A stretch of DNA of 64,000 nucleotides from Streptomyces sp. TG1A-8. Lineage in GTDB: Bacteria > Actinomycetota > Actinomycetes > Streptomycetales > Streptomycetaceae. Each line of letters opens with the position of its first letter. Position 1 is the first letter of the stretch. Below are positions 55,866 through 63,906 of the stretch, piece after piece. The stretch covers positions 6,696,001 to 6,760,000 of the forward strand of contig NZ_JASTLB010000001.1 in the NCBI RefSeq assembly GCF_030499535.1. The letters are read 5' to 3'. A program made the position numbers and the translations under genes. A model generated the notes under the pieces. The model saw only the letters and a list, made by a program, of their open reading frames with translations, made no database searches and had not been told where the DNA came from.

Positions 55866-56692
55866 CGGGCGGCCCCGGCGGGGCCGAGGAAGAAGTGGGC
55901 GTACGGCACGGTCCACACGGATTCGTGGCCGAGGCGGTGGCCGGTGTAACCGTCGTCGCCGTAGGCGGTGCCGTGGTCGGAGCAGACGATCGCGAAGCAG
56001 CGGCGCCGGGAGCTCGCGGCGGCGAAGAGGCGGCCGATGTGCCGGTCGACGTACTCCAGCGCGGCGGCGTGCGTCTCGCGGCTGTCCCCGGCCCCGCGGG
56101 TCGCGCCGGGCAGGTGGAACCAGTTCGGCTGGTGCAGGGCGGAGACGTTCACGAAGAGGAACAGCCTCTGCTCGCGCGGGAGTCCGGCGATGACGTGCTC
56201 GGCGCGGGCGACCTGGTTCTCGAAGGAGTGCGGTGAGGTGACTCCGAACCCCGGTTCCCAGTGGGACTCGTGGAAGAGGCCGGGCAGCACCGAGCCGAGC
56301 GGGCCCTGCTTGTTGAAGAAGCCCACGCCCCCGATGCACACCGTGCGGTAGCCCGCCCCGGCCAGCCCGGACACCAGCTCCGGGGCGTCGTAGACGAAGG
56401 TGCCGTCGGCGGTGGTCTCGCTGCCGGCGAAGCTCGCCGCGAACAGGCGCGGGTGCGGCCCGGGAGCGGCCGGGGTCGGCAGGAAACCGGCGAAGATCGC
56501 CTGGTGGGAGGCGTAGGTGAAGCTGCCCGGCGCGTGGCGTTTCTCCCAGCGGCCGCCGGGCAGGTGCCGGGCGAGGTTCGGGGTGCGGCCCTCGGCCGCC
56601 AGCTCGGCGGCCACGTCGTGGCGCAGCGTGTCGAGGGTGACGAGGAGGAGGTCGTGGTGGCCGACCACCTCGTTCATGTCGGGCTCAGGCAT
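55862..56692 (-). CDS. STM4013-family sulfatase/phosphatase-like hydrolase
   Basis: 276 aa, alkaline-phosphatase superfamily core in reduced form. The first metal/nucleophile segment is LLLVTLDTLRHDVA, with TPNLARHLPGG and ASHQAIFAGFLPT following, and the second metal site is IVCSDHGTAYGDDGYTGH. No signal peptide, so cytosolic, unlike most sulfatases. It would hydrolyse or transfer a phosphate or sulfate ester. ATG 56692 lies 8 bp inside the STM4014 gene; the stop overlaps the STM4012 GTG. Confidence 0.88.
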   Translation of the reverse strand: MPEPDMNEVVGHHDLLLVTLDTLRHDVAAELAAEGRTPNLARHLPGGRWEKRHAPGSFTYASHQAIFAGFLPTPAAPGPHPRLFAASFAGSETTADGTFVYDAPELVSGLAGAGYRTVCIGGVGFFNKQGPLGSVLPGLFHESHWEPGFGVTSPHSFENQVARAEHVIAGLPREQRLFLFVNVSALHQPNWFHLPGATRGAGDSRETHAAALEYVDRHIGRLFAAASSRRRCFAIVCSDHGTAYGDDGYTGHRLGHESVWTVPYAHFFLGPAGAAR

Positions 56693-57848
56693 GGGGCGTT
56701 CCTGTTCTGTACGGGTGGAGCGGACCGGGCCGGGCGACCGCGCGCAGGACTGCCGCCACCTGCGCGCCGTAGGTGTCCAGGCCCTCGGCGCCGCTGCCGG
56801 GCAGTCCGGTCAGCCGGGGCAGCAGGTCACCGAAGGCGTTGACCTCGCCGACGAGGGCCCTGCGCCATCCGACGGCCGGCAGCAGGTCCACGCCGACGCA
56901 CAGGGTGCGCGGGAAGCAGGACGCGGCCCGCTCGCACACCCCCAGCACGTCGGCCCAGCGGGCACCCGCCGCCTCGACGGCCCGCCGGGCCGCGTCGAGG
57001 TCGCCGCGGCCGCCGCCGAGGTGGAGGTTGGTCAGCGGCGAACGGCTGGTGCGCACCACCGCGTGGGTGGCCCGGCCCGCCACCACGACCACCCTCAGGT
57101 CGGCGGTGCGGCCCCCCTGGGAGGCCTTGGGCAGCCAGCGCTCGACGTGCAGGCCGTCGGGCGCGAGCGCGTCGACGACGGCGGCGAGGTCCTGTTCGCG
57201 CTCGTAGCGGCGCACCCTGAGGGAGTTGTGCAGACGGCCGTCCGCGGTGAGCTCCACCGAGGTGGTGGCCCTGATCCGGCCCCTGCCGCTCTCGACGGCC
57301 AGGACTCCCGAGGCGGACGAACCGTGGGCGGGCTTGACGAAGAGCCGGGGCATCCGGTGCTCGCGCATCAGCGCCCGCACGTCGTCCCAGCCGCGCACCG
57401 GCGCGCCGTTCGGGCCCGAGGTGGGGGAGGCGGGGACGGGGACCCCCGCGCCGTCGAGCACGCCGTGGCAGCCGCGCTTGTCGAACAGCACGGCGAGGTC
57501 GCCGGGGTCGGCCAGGCGGATCCCGCCCCGCAGCCCGCGCAGGGCGGCGGTGAACCCCGCGTACCAGCGGGCCGAACCCTCCACCCGGGTGGGGTCCGAG
57601 GCGCCCCGCAGCAGGCGGTCGACCTCTGCGTTCCCGCCGGGGGTGTCGACGCGGACGATCTCGTCGGCGGCGAAGTCCGCCCCCCGGTCGCGCAGGACGT
57701 CCCTCCAGGGCACGACGCGCGGGGCGGGCAGGCCGGCCGCGCGCACCGCGTCGGCGAAGAGGGACACCCGGCGGTCGTCCGGGTTGCCGACCACCGCGAA
57801 GCGCGGCCGGGAGGGGGACACCGCCCGGACCGCGGGGGGTGCGCTCAC
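56685..57848 (-). CDS. STM4014-family ATP-grasp-like protein
   Basis: 387 aa. Starts with a Rossmann-like pre-domain (RPRFAVVGNPDDRRVSLFADAV), then an ATP-grasp pattern: lysine in LFDKRGCHGVL, LFVKPAHGSSASGVLAVE, ERWLPKASQGGRTADLRVVVV and the metal-binding end GVDLLPAVGWRRALVGEVNAFGDLLP. ATP-grasp enzymes join a carboxylate to an amine or thiol. With two radical SAM partners a peptide or amino-acid-derived product is plausible. GTG 57848 overlaps the STM4015 stop (GTGA). Confidence 0.88.
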   Translation of the reverse strand: MSAPPAVRAVSPSRPRFAVVGNPDDRRVSLFADAVRAAGLPAPRVVPWRDVLRDRGADFAADEIVRVDTPGGNAEVDRLLRGASDPTRVEGSARWYAGFTAALRGLRGGIRLADPGDLAVLFDKRGCHGVLDGAGVPVPASPTSGPNGAPVRGWDDVRALMREHRMPRLFVKPAHGSSASGVLAVESGRGRIRATTSVELTADGRLHNSLRVRRYEREQDLAAVVDALAPDGLHVERWLPKASQGGRTADLRVVVVAGRATHAVVRTSRSPLTNLHLGGGRGDLDAARRAVEAAGARWADVLGVCERAASCFPRTLCVGVDLLPAVGWRRALVGEVNAFGDLLPRLTGLPGSGAEGLDTYGAQVAAVLRAVARPGPLHPYRTGTPHA

Positions 57849-58804
57849 TCGCCCACGGCGACGTAGCGCCAGACCGTGCCGTCGTCCTCCGTCTCCTCCT
57901 CCGCGTCGGCGCGGTCGAGGTCCACCTCCACGCCCGCGGGCTCCAGGGTCTGCCGGATCCGGTCCTCCAAGGGCCTGCTGAGGTAGTGGTGGTGGAGGTC
58001 GAGCTTCTTGAGGTGGGTGAGGGGCCGACCGCCGAGGAGGGCGCCGGCGCCCTCGTCGGTCAGCACGCCCATGGACAGGTCCAGCACCTCCAGCCGCTCC
58101 ACGAGGGGGGCGGAGGCGACGGCCGCGGCCACGGCGTCCTGCATCTCGCTGTTGCGCAGGGCCAGGTGGCGCAGGCGCGGCAGCCGGGCGCCGGACAGGA
58201 GGGGTTCGAGGTCGGCGGCCTCGCTGTCGCCGCCGTAGTCGGGGGTGCCCAGCCACAGGTCCAGGTGCTCCAGCGCGGGCAGGTCGCTGGCGCCGATGCC
58301 GCGCACCACCTCGGCGGGCAGCCCGCCGCTCTCCACGACGAGCCGGCGCAGCGCGCCGTGGCTCAGGGCGGGGAACCGCAGTCCCGTCCCGCCGCGCACA
58401 CCGAACTCCTCCAGGGCGGGGAAGCCGGCCAGGAGCGGGGTGACGTCGGTCTGCTGGATCCAGGAGATCTCGCACTCCTCCATCACCATGTCCCCCAGGA
58501 ACAGCGCGCGCAGCGCCGGGAAGCGGTCCCGGGCGGCCAGCAGGGCCTCGATCACACCGGACGGCGTCGTGTCGTAGGCCTCCTCCCAGGCGCCGACGAT
58601 CAGGGCCCGCACCCGCGTGGTCTCGACGGCGGCGCAGAAGCGCGCGAAGGCCGCGGTCCAGTCCTCGTCGCCGTCGTACACGTCGGCGCCGATCCGCCAG
58701 GCGCAGGCGTCGGGTTCGGGCAGGCCGTCCGTGCCCGCGCCGGGGCCCGGGAACGTGTGGGCGGGCAGCCGGTACAGCGTGTGGAGGTGGTCGCCTATGG
58801 TCAT
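57845..58804 (-). CDS. STM4015-family leucine-rich-repeat protein
   Basis: 319 aa. After an N-terminal 80 residues (WRIGADVYDGDEDWTAAFARF) come degenerate leucine-rich repeats: FPALRALFLGD, FPALEEFGVRG, LPALEHLDLWLG, LPRLRHLALRNSEMQDA, VERLEVLDLSMGVLTDEGAGALL, LTHLKKLDLHHHYLS. LRR domains bind proteins, so this first gene of the operon may supply or recognise the substrate protein. ATG 58804 has AGGAG 7 bases upstream; a longer frame is spurious. It overlaps STM4014 by 4 bp. Confidence 0.88.
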   Translation of the reverse strand: MTIGDHLHTLYRLPAHTFPGPGAGTDGLPEPDACAWRIGADVYDGDEDWTAAFARFCAAVETTRVRALIVGAWEEAYDTTPSGVIEALLAARDRFPALRALFLGDMVMEECEISWIQQTDVTPLLAGFPALEEFGVRGGTGLRFPALSHGALRRLVVESGGLPAEVVRGIGASDLPALEHLDLWLGTPDYGGDSEAADLEPLLSGARLPRLRHLALRNSEMQDAVAAAVASAPLVERLEVLDLSMGVLTDEGAGALLGGRPLTHLKKLDLHHHYLSRPLEDRIRQTLEPAGVEVDLDRADAEEETEDDGTVWRYVAVGE

Positions 58805-58959
58805 GCGGCTGCTCCTGCGGAGGAAGGGGGTGCGGTCGGTGGTGCCCGCAGTTCTACCAACAGCCACTGACAACGCCCGTCGGCGGGGCGGGTGCGGGGC
58901 GTCGTCGGTGGCGGTCCCCGCGGTCCCGGTCATGGGGCAGGGCCCCGCGCGGCCGGTGA

Positions 58960-59952
58960 TCAGGTGGTCTCGCGGACCACCAGTTCGTTCGGCATGATCA
59001 CCGGACCCCCGGGACCGCCCTCGACGAGGCCCAGGAGCAGGCGGACCGTGGCGGTGGCCTGGTCGGCCATCGGACTGCGCACGGAGGTGAGCGCCGGACT
59101 GGTGTAGGCGGCGGCCTCGATGTCGTCGAAGCCGACGACGGCCACGTCCTCGGGAACCCGGCGGCCCGCCAGGCGCAGGGTGCGCAGGGCCCCGATCGCC
59201 ATCAGGTCGTTGGCCGCGAACACCGCGTCCAGCGCGGGATCGTCCTCCAGGAGCTGCTGCATGGCCTCCGCGCCGGAGGCCCTGGTGAAGTCGCCCAGCG
59301 CCACGATGGAGCGGCGGCCGCTGTCCCGCAGCGTCCGGCGGTAGCCGTCGAGGCGCTCGCGCGCCTCGAACAGGTCCAGTGGTCCGGTGACGGTGGCGAT
59401 CCGGCGCCGGCCCCGCTCCAGGAGGTGCTGCACGGCGAGCGTCGCGCCGCCCGCGTTGTCCAGTCCCACGTACGGCACGTCCTGCGCGCAGGTGCGGTTG
59501 AACGAAGCCAGGGGCAGGCCCATTCTGGCCAGCGCGGCCGGCAGCGGGTCCGTGCCGTGCAGGGCCACGAGCATCACGCCGTCCACGTGCCCGCCGGCCA
59601 CGTAGCGCTCCACCCTGGTCCGGCTCCGGTCGGATTCGGCGAGCATGAGCACGACCCGCTTCCCCGCGGCCTCCAGCTCCCTGCTGACGGTGCGCACCAC
59701 GGTGGAGAACAGGGGATCGTCGGAGACCACGCCCTGCGGCGGGTCGGAGACGACCACCGCCACGGCGTCCGTCCGGCGGGTGACCAGGTTGCGGGCGGCC
59801 GCGTTGGGCACGTACCCCAGTTCGCGCACGGCCCGCATGACGACGTCCCGGATCCGCGGCGCGACCGTCGTCTCGCCGTTGATGACGCGCGAGACGCTCG
59901 ACTTGGACACCCCCGCACGCGCGGCGACCACTTCCAGGGTGGGGCGCTTCAT
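58960..59952 (-). CDS. LacI-family transcriptional regulator
   Basis: 330 aa. N-terminal helix-turn-helix [31 protein letters not shown] with the hinge helix [20 protein letters not shown], then a periplasmic-binding-protein fold ([52 protein letters not shown]). It is divergent from a secreted-protein locus. A GAGCGCT-core half palindrome lies 41 bp before its start (59993-60004) and a full palindrome at 60234-60247, so it likely represses itself and the divergent genes in response to a sugar. Confidence 0.93.
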   Translation of the reverse strand: MKRPTLEVVAARAGVSKSSVSRVINGETTVAPRIRDVVMRAVRELGYVPNAAARNLVTRRTDAVAVVVSDPPQGVVSDDPLFSTVVRTVSRELEAAGKRVVLMLAESDRSRTRVERYVAGGHVDGVMLVALHGTDPLPAALARMGLPLASFNRTCAQDVPYVGLDNAGGATLAVQHLLERGRRRIATVTGPLDLFEARERLDGYRRTLRDSGRRSIVALGDFTRASGAEAMQQLLEDDPALDAVFAANDLMAIGALRTLRLAGRRVPEDVAVVGFDDIEAAAYTSPALTSVRSPMADQATATVRLLLGLVEGGPGGPVIMPNELVVRETT

Positions 59953-59992
59953 CCCTTCCCGTCCCGGCCGCCGGCGCCGAGGACGGTGCTCG

Positions 59993-60004
59993 GGGAGCGC
60001 TTTC
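59993..60004. promoter_or_regulatory. LacI-type half-conserved operator upstream of the LacI gene
   Basis: GGGAGCGCTTTC contains the same GAGCGCT core as the perfect palindrome at 60234, with a diverged right half. Located 41 bp before the regulator's ATG, suitable for weak autoregulation. Confidence 0.5.
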
Positions 60005-60198
60005 TCACCAGGACGACCTCCGGCTGGATCTCACGGCCACGCCAGCAGGGTAGCGGCTGCCCCCGGGGGACGGAGGCACCCGGGCACGCCGCTTCCCGCC
60101 CCCGTCGACGTGGTGTCCGTCGCAGGGACGCCCCGTGAAACCGCTCCCCGGGGAGACGGTGTGGAGTCAGCGGCTTTCCTGCCAGATGAACCGATCCC

Positions 60199-60247
60199 TT
60201 GACAGTCCGTACGGGCCCGCCCATCCTCCCCTCAGGGAGCGCTCCCT
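60199..60247 (+). promoter_or_regulatory. Promoter with LacI-family palindromic operator
   Basis: TTGACA at 60199-60204 can serve as -35 with a weak CATCCT 17 bp later. The perfect palindrome AGGGAGCGCTCCCT (60234-60247) lies at about the transcription start, where a LacI repressor would block it. It differs from the CebR box only at the outermost base pair. A GAGGAG ribosome site follows at 60261-60266. Confidence 0.7.
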
Positions 60248-60274
60248 CGCCCACCCCCACCCGAGGAGTCGCCC

Positions 60275-60472
60275 GTGCATCCGCTGCCCCGCCGCCTCGG
60301 TCCCCCCTTCGCCGCCGCGGCCGCCGCACCCGCGTCCACCGCTGCGTCCGTTTCCCCCGCCGGCGCCCCGGAGGCCCCGCGGCCCCGGGAACACGTCCGT
60401 CACCGCCTCCGGTGCCCGAACCCCTTCCGGTGCGCGGGGCCGGTGGCGGCAGTCCCGGCCCCGCGCCCGTAG
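60275..60472 (+). pseudogene. Remnant of a secreted protein gene (signal peptide only)
   Basis: From GTG 60275, with GAGGAG upstream, the reading gives a signal-peptide-like start (RRLGPPFAAAAAAPASTAAS) followed by AGAPEAP, then an Arg/Pro-rich tail that ends at 60472. In the adjacent frame the sequence GNTSVTASGARTPSG appears, as if a secreted enzyme had been frameshifted and deleted. Good promoter and ribosome site without a real product suggest recent loss of a carbohydrate-active protein. Confidence 0.45.
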
Positions 60473-60487
60473 CGCACCCGCACGTGC

Positions 60488-60521
60488 GGGTGCGGCGGTC
60501 ACTCGTGCGACTGCCGCACCC
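60488..60521. terminator. Hairpin after the secreted-protein remnant
   Basis: Perfect 9-bp stem GGGTGCGGC with a 16-nt loop, inside a stretch rich in GTGCG/CGCAC repeats (60481-60555). It could end transcription from the operator-controlled promoter before the DUF1996 gene. Confidence 0.45.
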
Positions 60522-60627
60522 ACGGGTGTGGCCACCGCACTCGTGCGCGACGGCCGGTGCCCGTCCCGGGGCGTCCGGGGTCCCCGGGCGTCCCCCCACC
60601 CGAATCCCACCTCCGTGAGGAAGCGAC

Positions 60628-61998
60628 ATGCGCAGACACACCCCCCACCTCCACCCCCTGTTAGCGGGAGCGCTGGCGATCGTGCTGGCCGCCGCCCTCG
60701 GCATCGTCCTCACCGCCCAGAGCGCGCGGGCCGCCACCGTCACCGTTCGGGCCGAGTCCTACGCGGCGCAGTCCGGCGTCACCCTGGAGGCGACCGGGGA
60801 CACCGGCGGCGGGCGGAACGCCGCCTTCCTCGCCGACGGCGACTGGATGCGCTTCGACGGCGTCGACCTCGGCCCCGCCGGCCGCCTGACGGTCTCGGCC
60901 CGCGTCGCCTCCGCCACCGGCTCCGGCTCCGTGGAACTGCGCACCGGCTCACTGACCGGCCCGCTGCTCGCGGCCGTCCAGGTCTCCCCGACCGGCGGCT
61001 GGCAGAGCTGGGCGACCCGGACCGCCGACGTCACCACCCACCCCACCGGCCCGCAGACGGTGTTCGCCGTGCTGCGCAGCGCCTCTCCCGGCGACTTCGT
61101 CAACATCAACTGGTTCTCCTTCGTCGGCGGCAGCGGCGAGGCCGCACCCGGCTGGGTCGACGTCGACCAGGCCGAGTGGGGCGCCCAGCTGGCGCAGTTC
61201 CGCGCGATGACCCCGGCCGCGGTGCCGTCCAACGCGGTGCGCGTCCCCGAGTTCAACGCCACCTGCACCTACGACCACTCCAAGCCGGACGACCCGATCG
61301 TCTCCCCGGGCCTGCCCGGCGCGTCCCACATGCACAGCTTCTTCGGCAACAAGAGCACCGACGCGTTCACCACGCTCCAGAGCCTGTCGGCCGGTGCGGG
61401 GACCAGCTGCACCCCCGCCAAGGACCTCTCCGCCTACTGGATCCCCACCCTCTACGAGCAGGGCAGGGCCGTCGAACCCGACGGTGTGATCGTCTACTAC
61501 GGTTCCCGGCTCGTCGATCCCACGGCGACGGTGCCCTTCCCCCGGGGCTTCCGCATGATCGCGGGCGACGCCAAGCTGCAGGCGTCCACCCCGGCGGGCT
61601 CGCCCAACCAGTTCTTCTGCGCCGGACCCGGAGGTGAGACCGGCCGCAGCTCCGACGGCAACTGGCCGGTGTGCGCCCCGACCGCCAAGCTCGTCCACCA
61701 GTTGCTCTTCCCCGACTGCTGGGACGGCAAGCACCTCGACAGTCCGGACCACAAGTCGCACGTCGCCTTCACCCACGACGGCACGTGCAGCGGCGCCTAC
61801 CCGGTCGCCATCCCTTCCGTCTCGTTCGTCATCAGCTACCCGACCAGCGGCAGCGCCGCCGGTCTGTCGTTGTCCTCGGGCATGGCGTCGTCCATCCACG
61901 GCGACCTCTTCAACGCCTGGGACAACGCGGCCCTGGGACAGCGGGTGAAGGACTGCATCGTGCAGAGGGCCAAGTGCAACTCCGCCGGCGCGTTCTGA
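60628..61998 (+). CDS. Secreted CBM6-DUF1996 protein
   Basis: 456 aa. Signal peptide (LLAGALAIVLAAALGIVLTA, cleaved after ARA), then a CBM6-type carbohydrate-binding module (AESYAAQSGVTLEATGDTGG, FLADGDWMRFDGVDLG, WATRTADV, NINWFSFVGG), then DUF1996 with its cysteine and histidine blocks (FNATCTYDHSKPDDPIV, GASHMHSFFGNKSTDAF, DCWDGKHLDSPDHKSHVAF, VSFVISYP). DUF1996 is a fungal/actinobacterial secreted domain of unknown activity; the HMH and HxxxH histidines suggest a metal site. It is followed with a 4-bp overlap by a DUF305 lipoprotein. Regulation by the neighbouring LacI protein is plausible. Confidence 0.9.
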   Translation: MRRHTPHLHPLLAGALAIVLAAALGIVLTAQSARAATVTVRAESYAAQSGVTLEATGDTGGGRNAAFLADGDWMRFDGVDLGPAGRLTVSARVASATGSGSVELRTGSLTGPLLAAVQVSPTGGWQSWATRTADVTTHPTGPQTVFAVLRSASPGDFVNINWFSFVGGSGEAAPGWVDVDQAEWGAQLAQFRAMTPAAVPSNAVRVPEFNATCTYDHSKPDDPIVSPGLPGASHMHSFFGNKSTDAFTTLQSLSAGAGTSCTPAKDLSAYWIPTLYEQGRAVEPDGVIVYYGSRLVDPTATVPFPRGFRMIAGDAKLQASTPAGSPNQFFCAGPGGETGRSSDGNWPVCAPTAKLVHQLLFPDCWDGKHLDSPDHKSHVAFTHDGTCSGAYPVAIPSVSFVISYPTSGSAAGLSLSSGMASSIHGDLFNAWDNAALGQRVKDCIVQRAKCNSAGAF

Positions 61999-62528
61999 TC
62001 CTGCGGGCACTGGGGGTCCTGCTCGCGGCGCTCCCGGCCGCCGGCTGCACCGCGCAGCCGGCGGCCGGCCCGCCGCGGGCGGCGGCCTTCAATCCCACCG
62101 ACACCGCCTGGATCCAGCTGATGATCCCCATGGACGAGCGGGCCCGGCTCCTGACCGGCCTGGCCCCCGCACGGGCCGGGGACCCGGCCCTGGCCCGGCT
62201 GGCGGCCCGGGCCGACGCCGGACTGGAGGACGACCTGGCCGGTCTGCGCCGGCTCATGGAACTCTCCGGCGTCCCCGACACCCGCCCCCACGAGGGGCAC
62301 GACATGCCGGGCATGGTCACCCTCGGCGCCGTCAGGAGGGCGGGCACCGCGACCGGAAAGGAGTTCGACCGCATCTTCACCGACAGCCTGCGCGCCCACC
62401 TCGCGCAGTCCCGGAAGCTCTGCGCGAGCGAACGCACCTCGGGCGGGGCCGAGGAGGCGGGGAGACTGGCCGCCGCCATCGGGGGGAGGGCTGCCGAGCT
62501 GATCACCCGGCTCGACGCGCTGCGCTGA
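61995..62528 (+). CDS. DUF305-family lipoprotein, non-ATG start
   Basis: 177 aa. Lipobox LPAAGC near residue 17 after a short hydrophobic segment (ALGVLLAALPAAGC). The mature part has the ferritin-like DUF305 pattern (WIQLMIPMDERARLLTGLA; MELSGVPDTRPHEGHDMPGM; EFDRIFTDSLRAHLAQSRKL), but the usual MIPHH metal pair is replaced by MIPMD. No ATG, GTG or TTG lies in front of the lipoprotein signal; CTG 61995, overlapping the DUF1996 stop as CTGA, is the best start, with CTG 62001 the alternative. Co-translated with DUF1996, a pairing seen repeatedly in Streptomyces. Confidence 0.75.
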   Translation: MILRALGVLLAALPAAGCTAQPAAGPPRAAAFNPTDTAWIQLMIPMDERARLLTGLAPARAGDPALARLAARADAGLEDDLAGLRRLMELSGVPDTRPHEGHDMPGMVTLGAVRRAGTATGKEFDRIFTDSLRAHLAQSRKLCASERTSGGAEEAGRLAAAIGGRAAELITRLDALR

Positions 62529-62644
62529 ACCGGTCGGTGTCACCGGTCTTTGGCCATCCGCCACTGGATCCCGACCGGCGGCGGTTCGTGTCATGGAGGA
62601 CGGATCGCGCTCCGGTGGGGCCGGCCCCCGCACCGACACCGGGC

Positions 62645-62830
62645 TCAGGGGGCCACCCGCCCCGCGTGGACCAGCCCGTGGGCCGGGAGGGCGAGCCCGC
62701 TGACCGACAGCAGCAGCCCGGCCGGGGCCGGCGGACGCGGGACGGAGCTGCGGGAGTCCGGGAGCAGCAGGGCGATCCCGATCAGTGACAGCACCGCGAC
62801 GGGGACGGCGACCAGGAAGGCCGAGCCCCA
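62645..62830 (-). pseudogene. Fragment of an MFS (DHA2-type) transporter
   Basis: About 60 residues in one minus-strand frame read WGSAFLVAVPVAVLSLIGIA, LLLPDSRSS and PAGLLLSVSGLALPAHGLVHAG, matching the region around TM6-TM7 of EmrB/QacA transporters. The rest is missing and a stop follows at 62645. It lies directly downstream of the MarR gene, the usual location for a MarR-controlled exporter. Confidence 0.7.
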
Positions 62831-62836
62831 CCGGGT

Positions 62837-63268
62837 TCAGCGGCGCGCCCCGGAAATGCCTTCCAGCCACTCACGGATCGCGACGCGCTGCTCGGGCGTG
62901 AAAGCGGATTCCAGTTCCTCTTCGCAGCGGTCGACGGCCTTGCGGGCACCGACCAGGCGCGCCCGGCCGGACTCGGTGACGAAGATCTGGTGGCTGCGCC
63001 GGTCGGTGGGGTTCGTCCGCCGCTCGATCAGGCCCTCCTGTTCGAGTCCGACGAGCATCTCGTTGGCGGCCTGCCGGGAACTCGCCACCTCGCGGGCGAT
63101 GTCCGACGCCGACATCCCCGGCTGCGCCGCCGTCATCAGCAGGGTGGCGTACTGCGAGGTCGACAGCCCGAACGCCGTGAGTTCCCCGGCGATCGCCGAC
63201 CTCATGTTCAGCCAGACCTTGCGGACCAGGAAGGTCAGCGAGCCGACCGGGGCCCTGCGGGGATCCAA
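62837..63268 (-). CDS. MarR-family transcriptional regulator
   Basis: 143 aa. Winged helix: FGLSTSQYATLLMTAAQPGMSASDIAREVASSRQAANEML, wing GLIERRTNPTDRRSHQIFVTESG, and long terminal helices. TTG 63268 is chosen: GGAGG lies a few bases upstream and the size then matches the family. The longer reading from TTG 63331 starts inside a TTGACA box, which is better explained as the -35 element. The gene it should control is reduced to the MFS fragment just downstream. Confidence 0.88.
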   Translation of the reverse strand: MDPRRAPVGSLTFLVRKVWLNMRSAIAGELTAFGLSTSQYATLLMTAAQPGMSASDIAREVASSRQAANEMLVGLEQEGLIERRTNPTDRRSHQIFVTESGRARLVGARKAVDRCEEELESAFTPEQRVAIREWLEGISGARR

Positions 63269-63331
63269 CGCTCCGCCTCCTCGACCAGTGACAGGTTCTT
63301 GACGATGACCCGAGGCGGTCGGAATTGTCAA

Positions 63332-63906
63332 GTCCTTGTCGATCGGGCCGGACTCCCGGCCGCCGGGGCCCTGGGTGCGGTCTCACGGTCTTTGGGTCGG
63401 TTCCGGACCGGACAGCGGCGGCTCCCGCATCCGACTGCGGTCCGGAGCGCGGTCGTTCCCGGCGGGCGGCAGGTCCGTGCGGCCACGCCGGACGCTGCCG
63501 CGGAACACGTCACCACTGACGAGGCGTCGCCATCGTCGGGCTGCGGATGCCGTAAGGGGACACCGGAGGCCAGGACGGCGCGCAGGACGCGGGAGACGGG
63601 CTCAGGCGGATCGCCGCCCGGCTGGGTGTGCGGATTGCACCAGCCGTGGACGTGATCCGTGTGTGCGGAGGCGGTCTCGACGGGGCCGGCCCGCCGCTGG
63701 TGTCCGAGGACGGCGGCGCCGACCCGGTGGCGGCGGTCGTCGTCGGGACGTCGATTTCACCCGAGGGGCGGTTCCGCACGCCCGAGGAGCCGGGAACCCC
63801 CGTTCGGGTCAGCACTGATGGCGGCGGCGGCAGGATCCGGTCAGGGTGGGGTGGTACGCGACGTCGTCGTCGGCCCGCCCCTGCCCCCTTGTGAAGGAGC
63901 ACCGCC
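63332..63906. other. Gene-free stretch
   Basis: About 575 bp with open frames of biased but unrecognisable composition. It contains the upstream regions of the MarR gene and of the membrane protein gene (GGAG at about 63895). No gene, hairpin or repeat could be supported. Confidence 0.5.
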
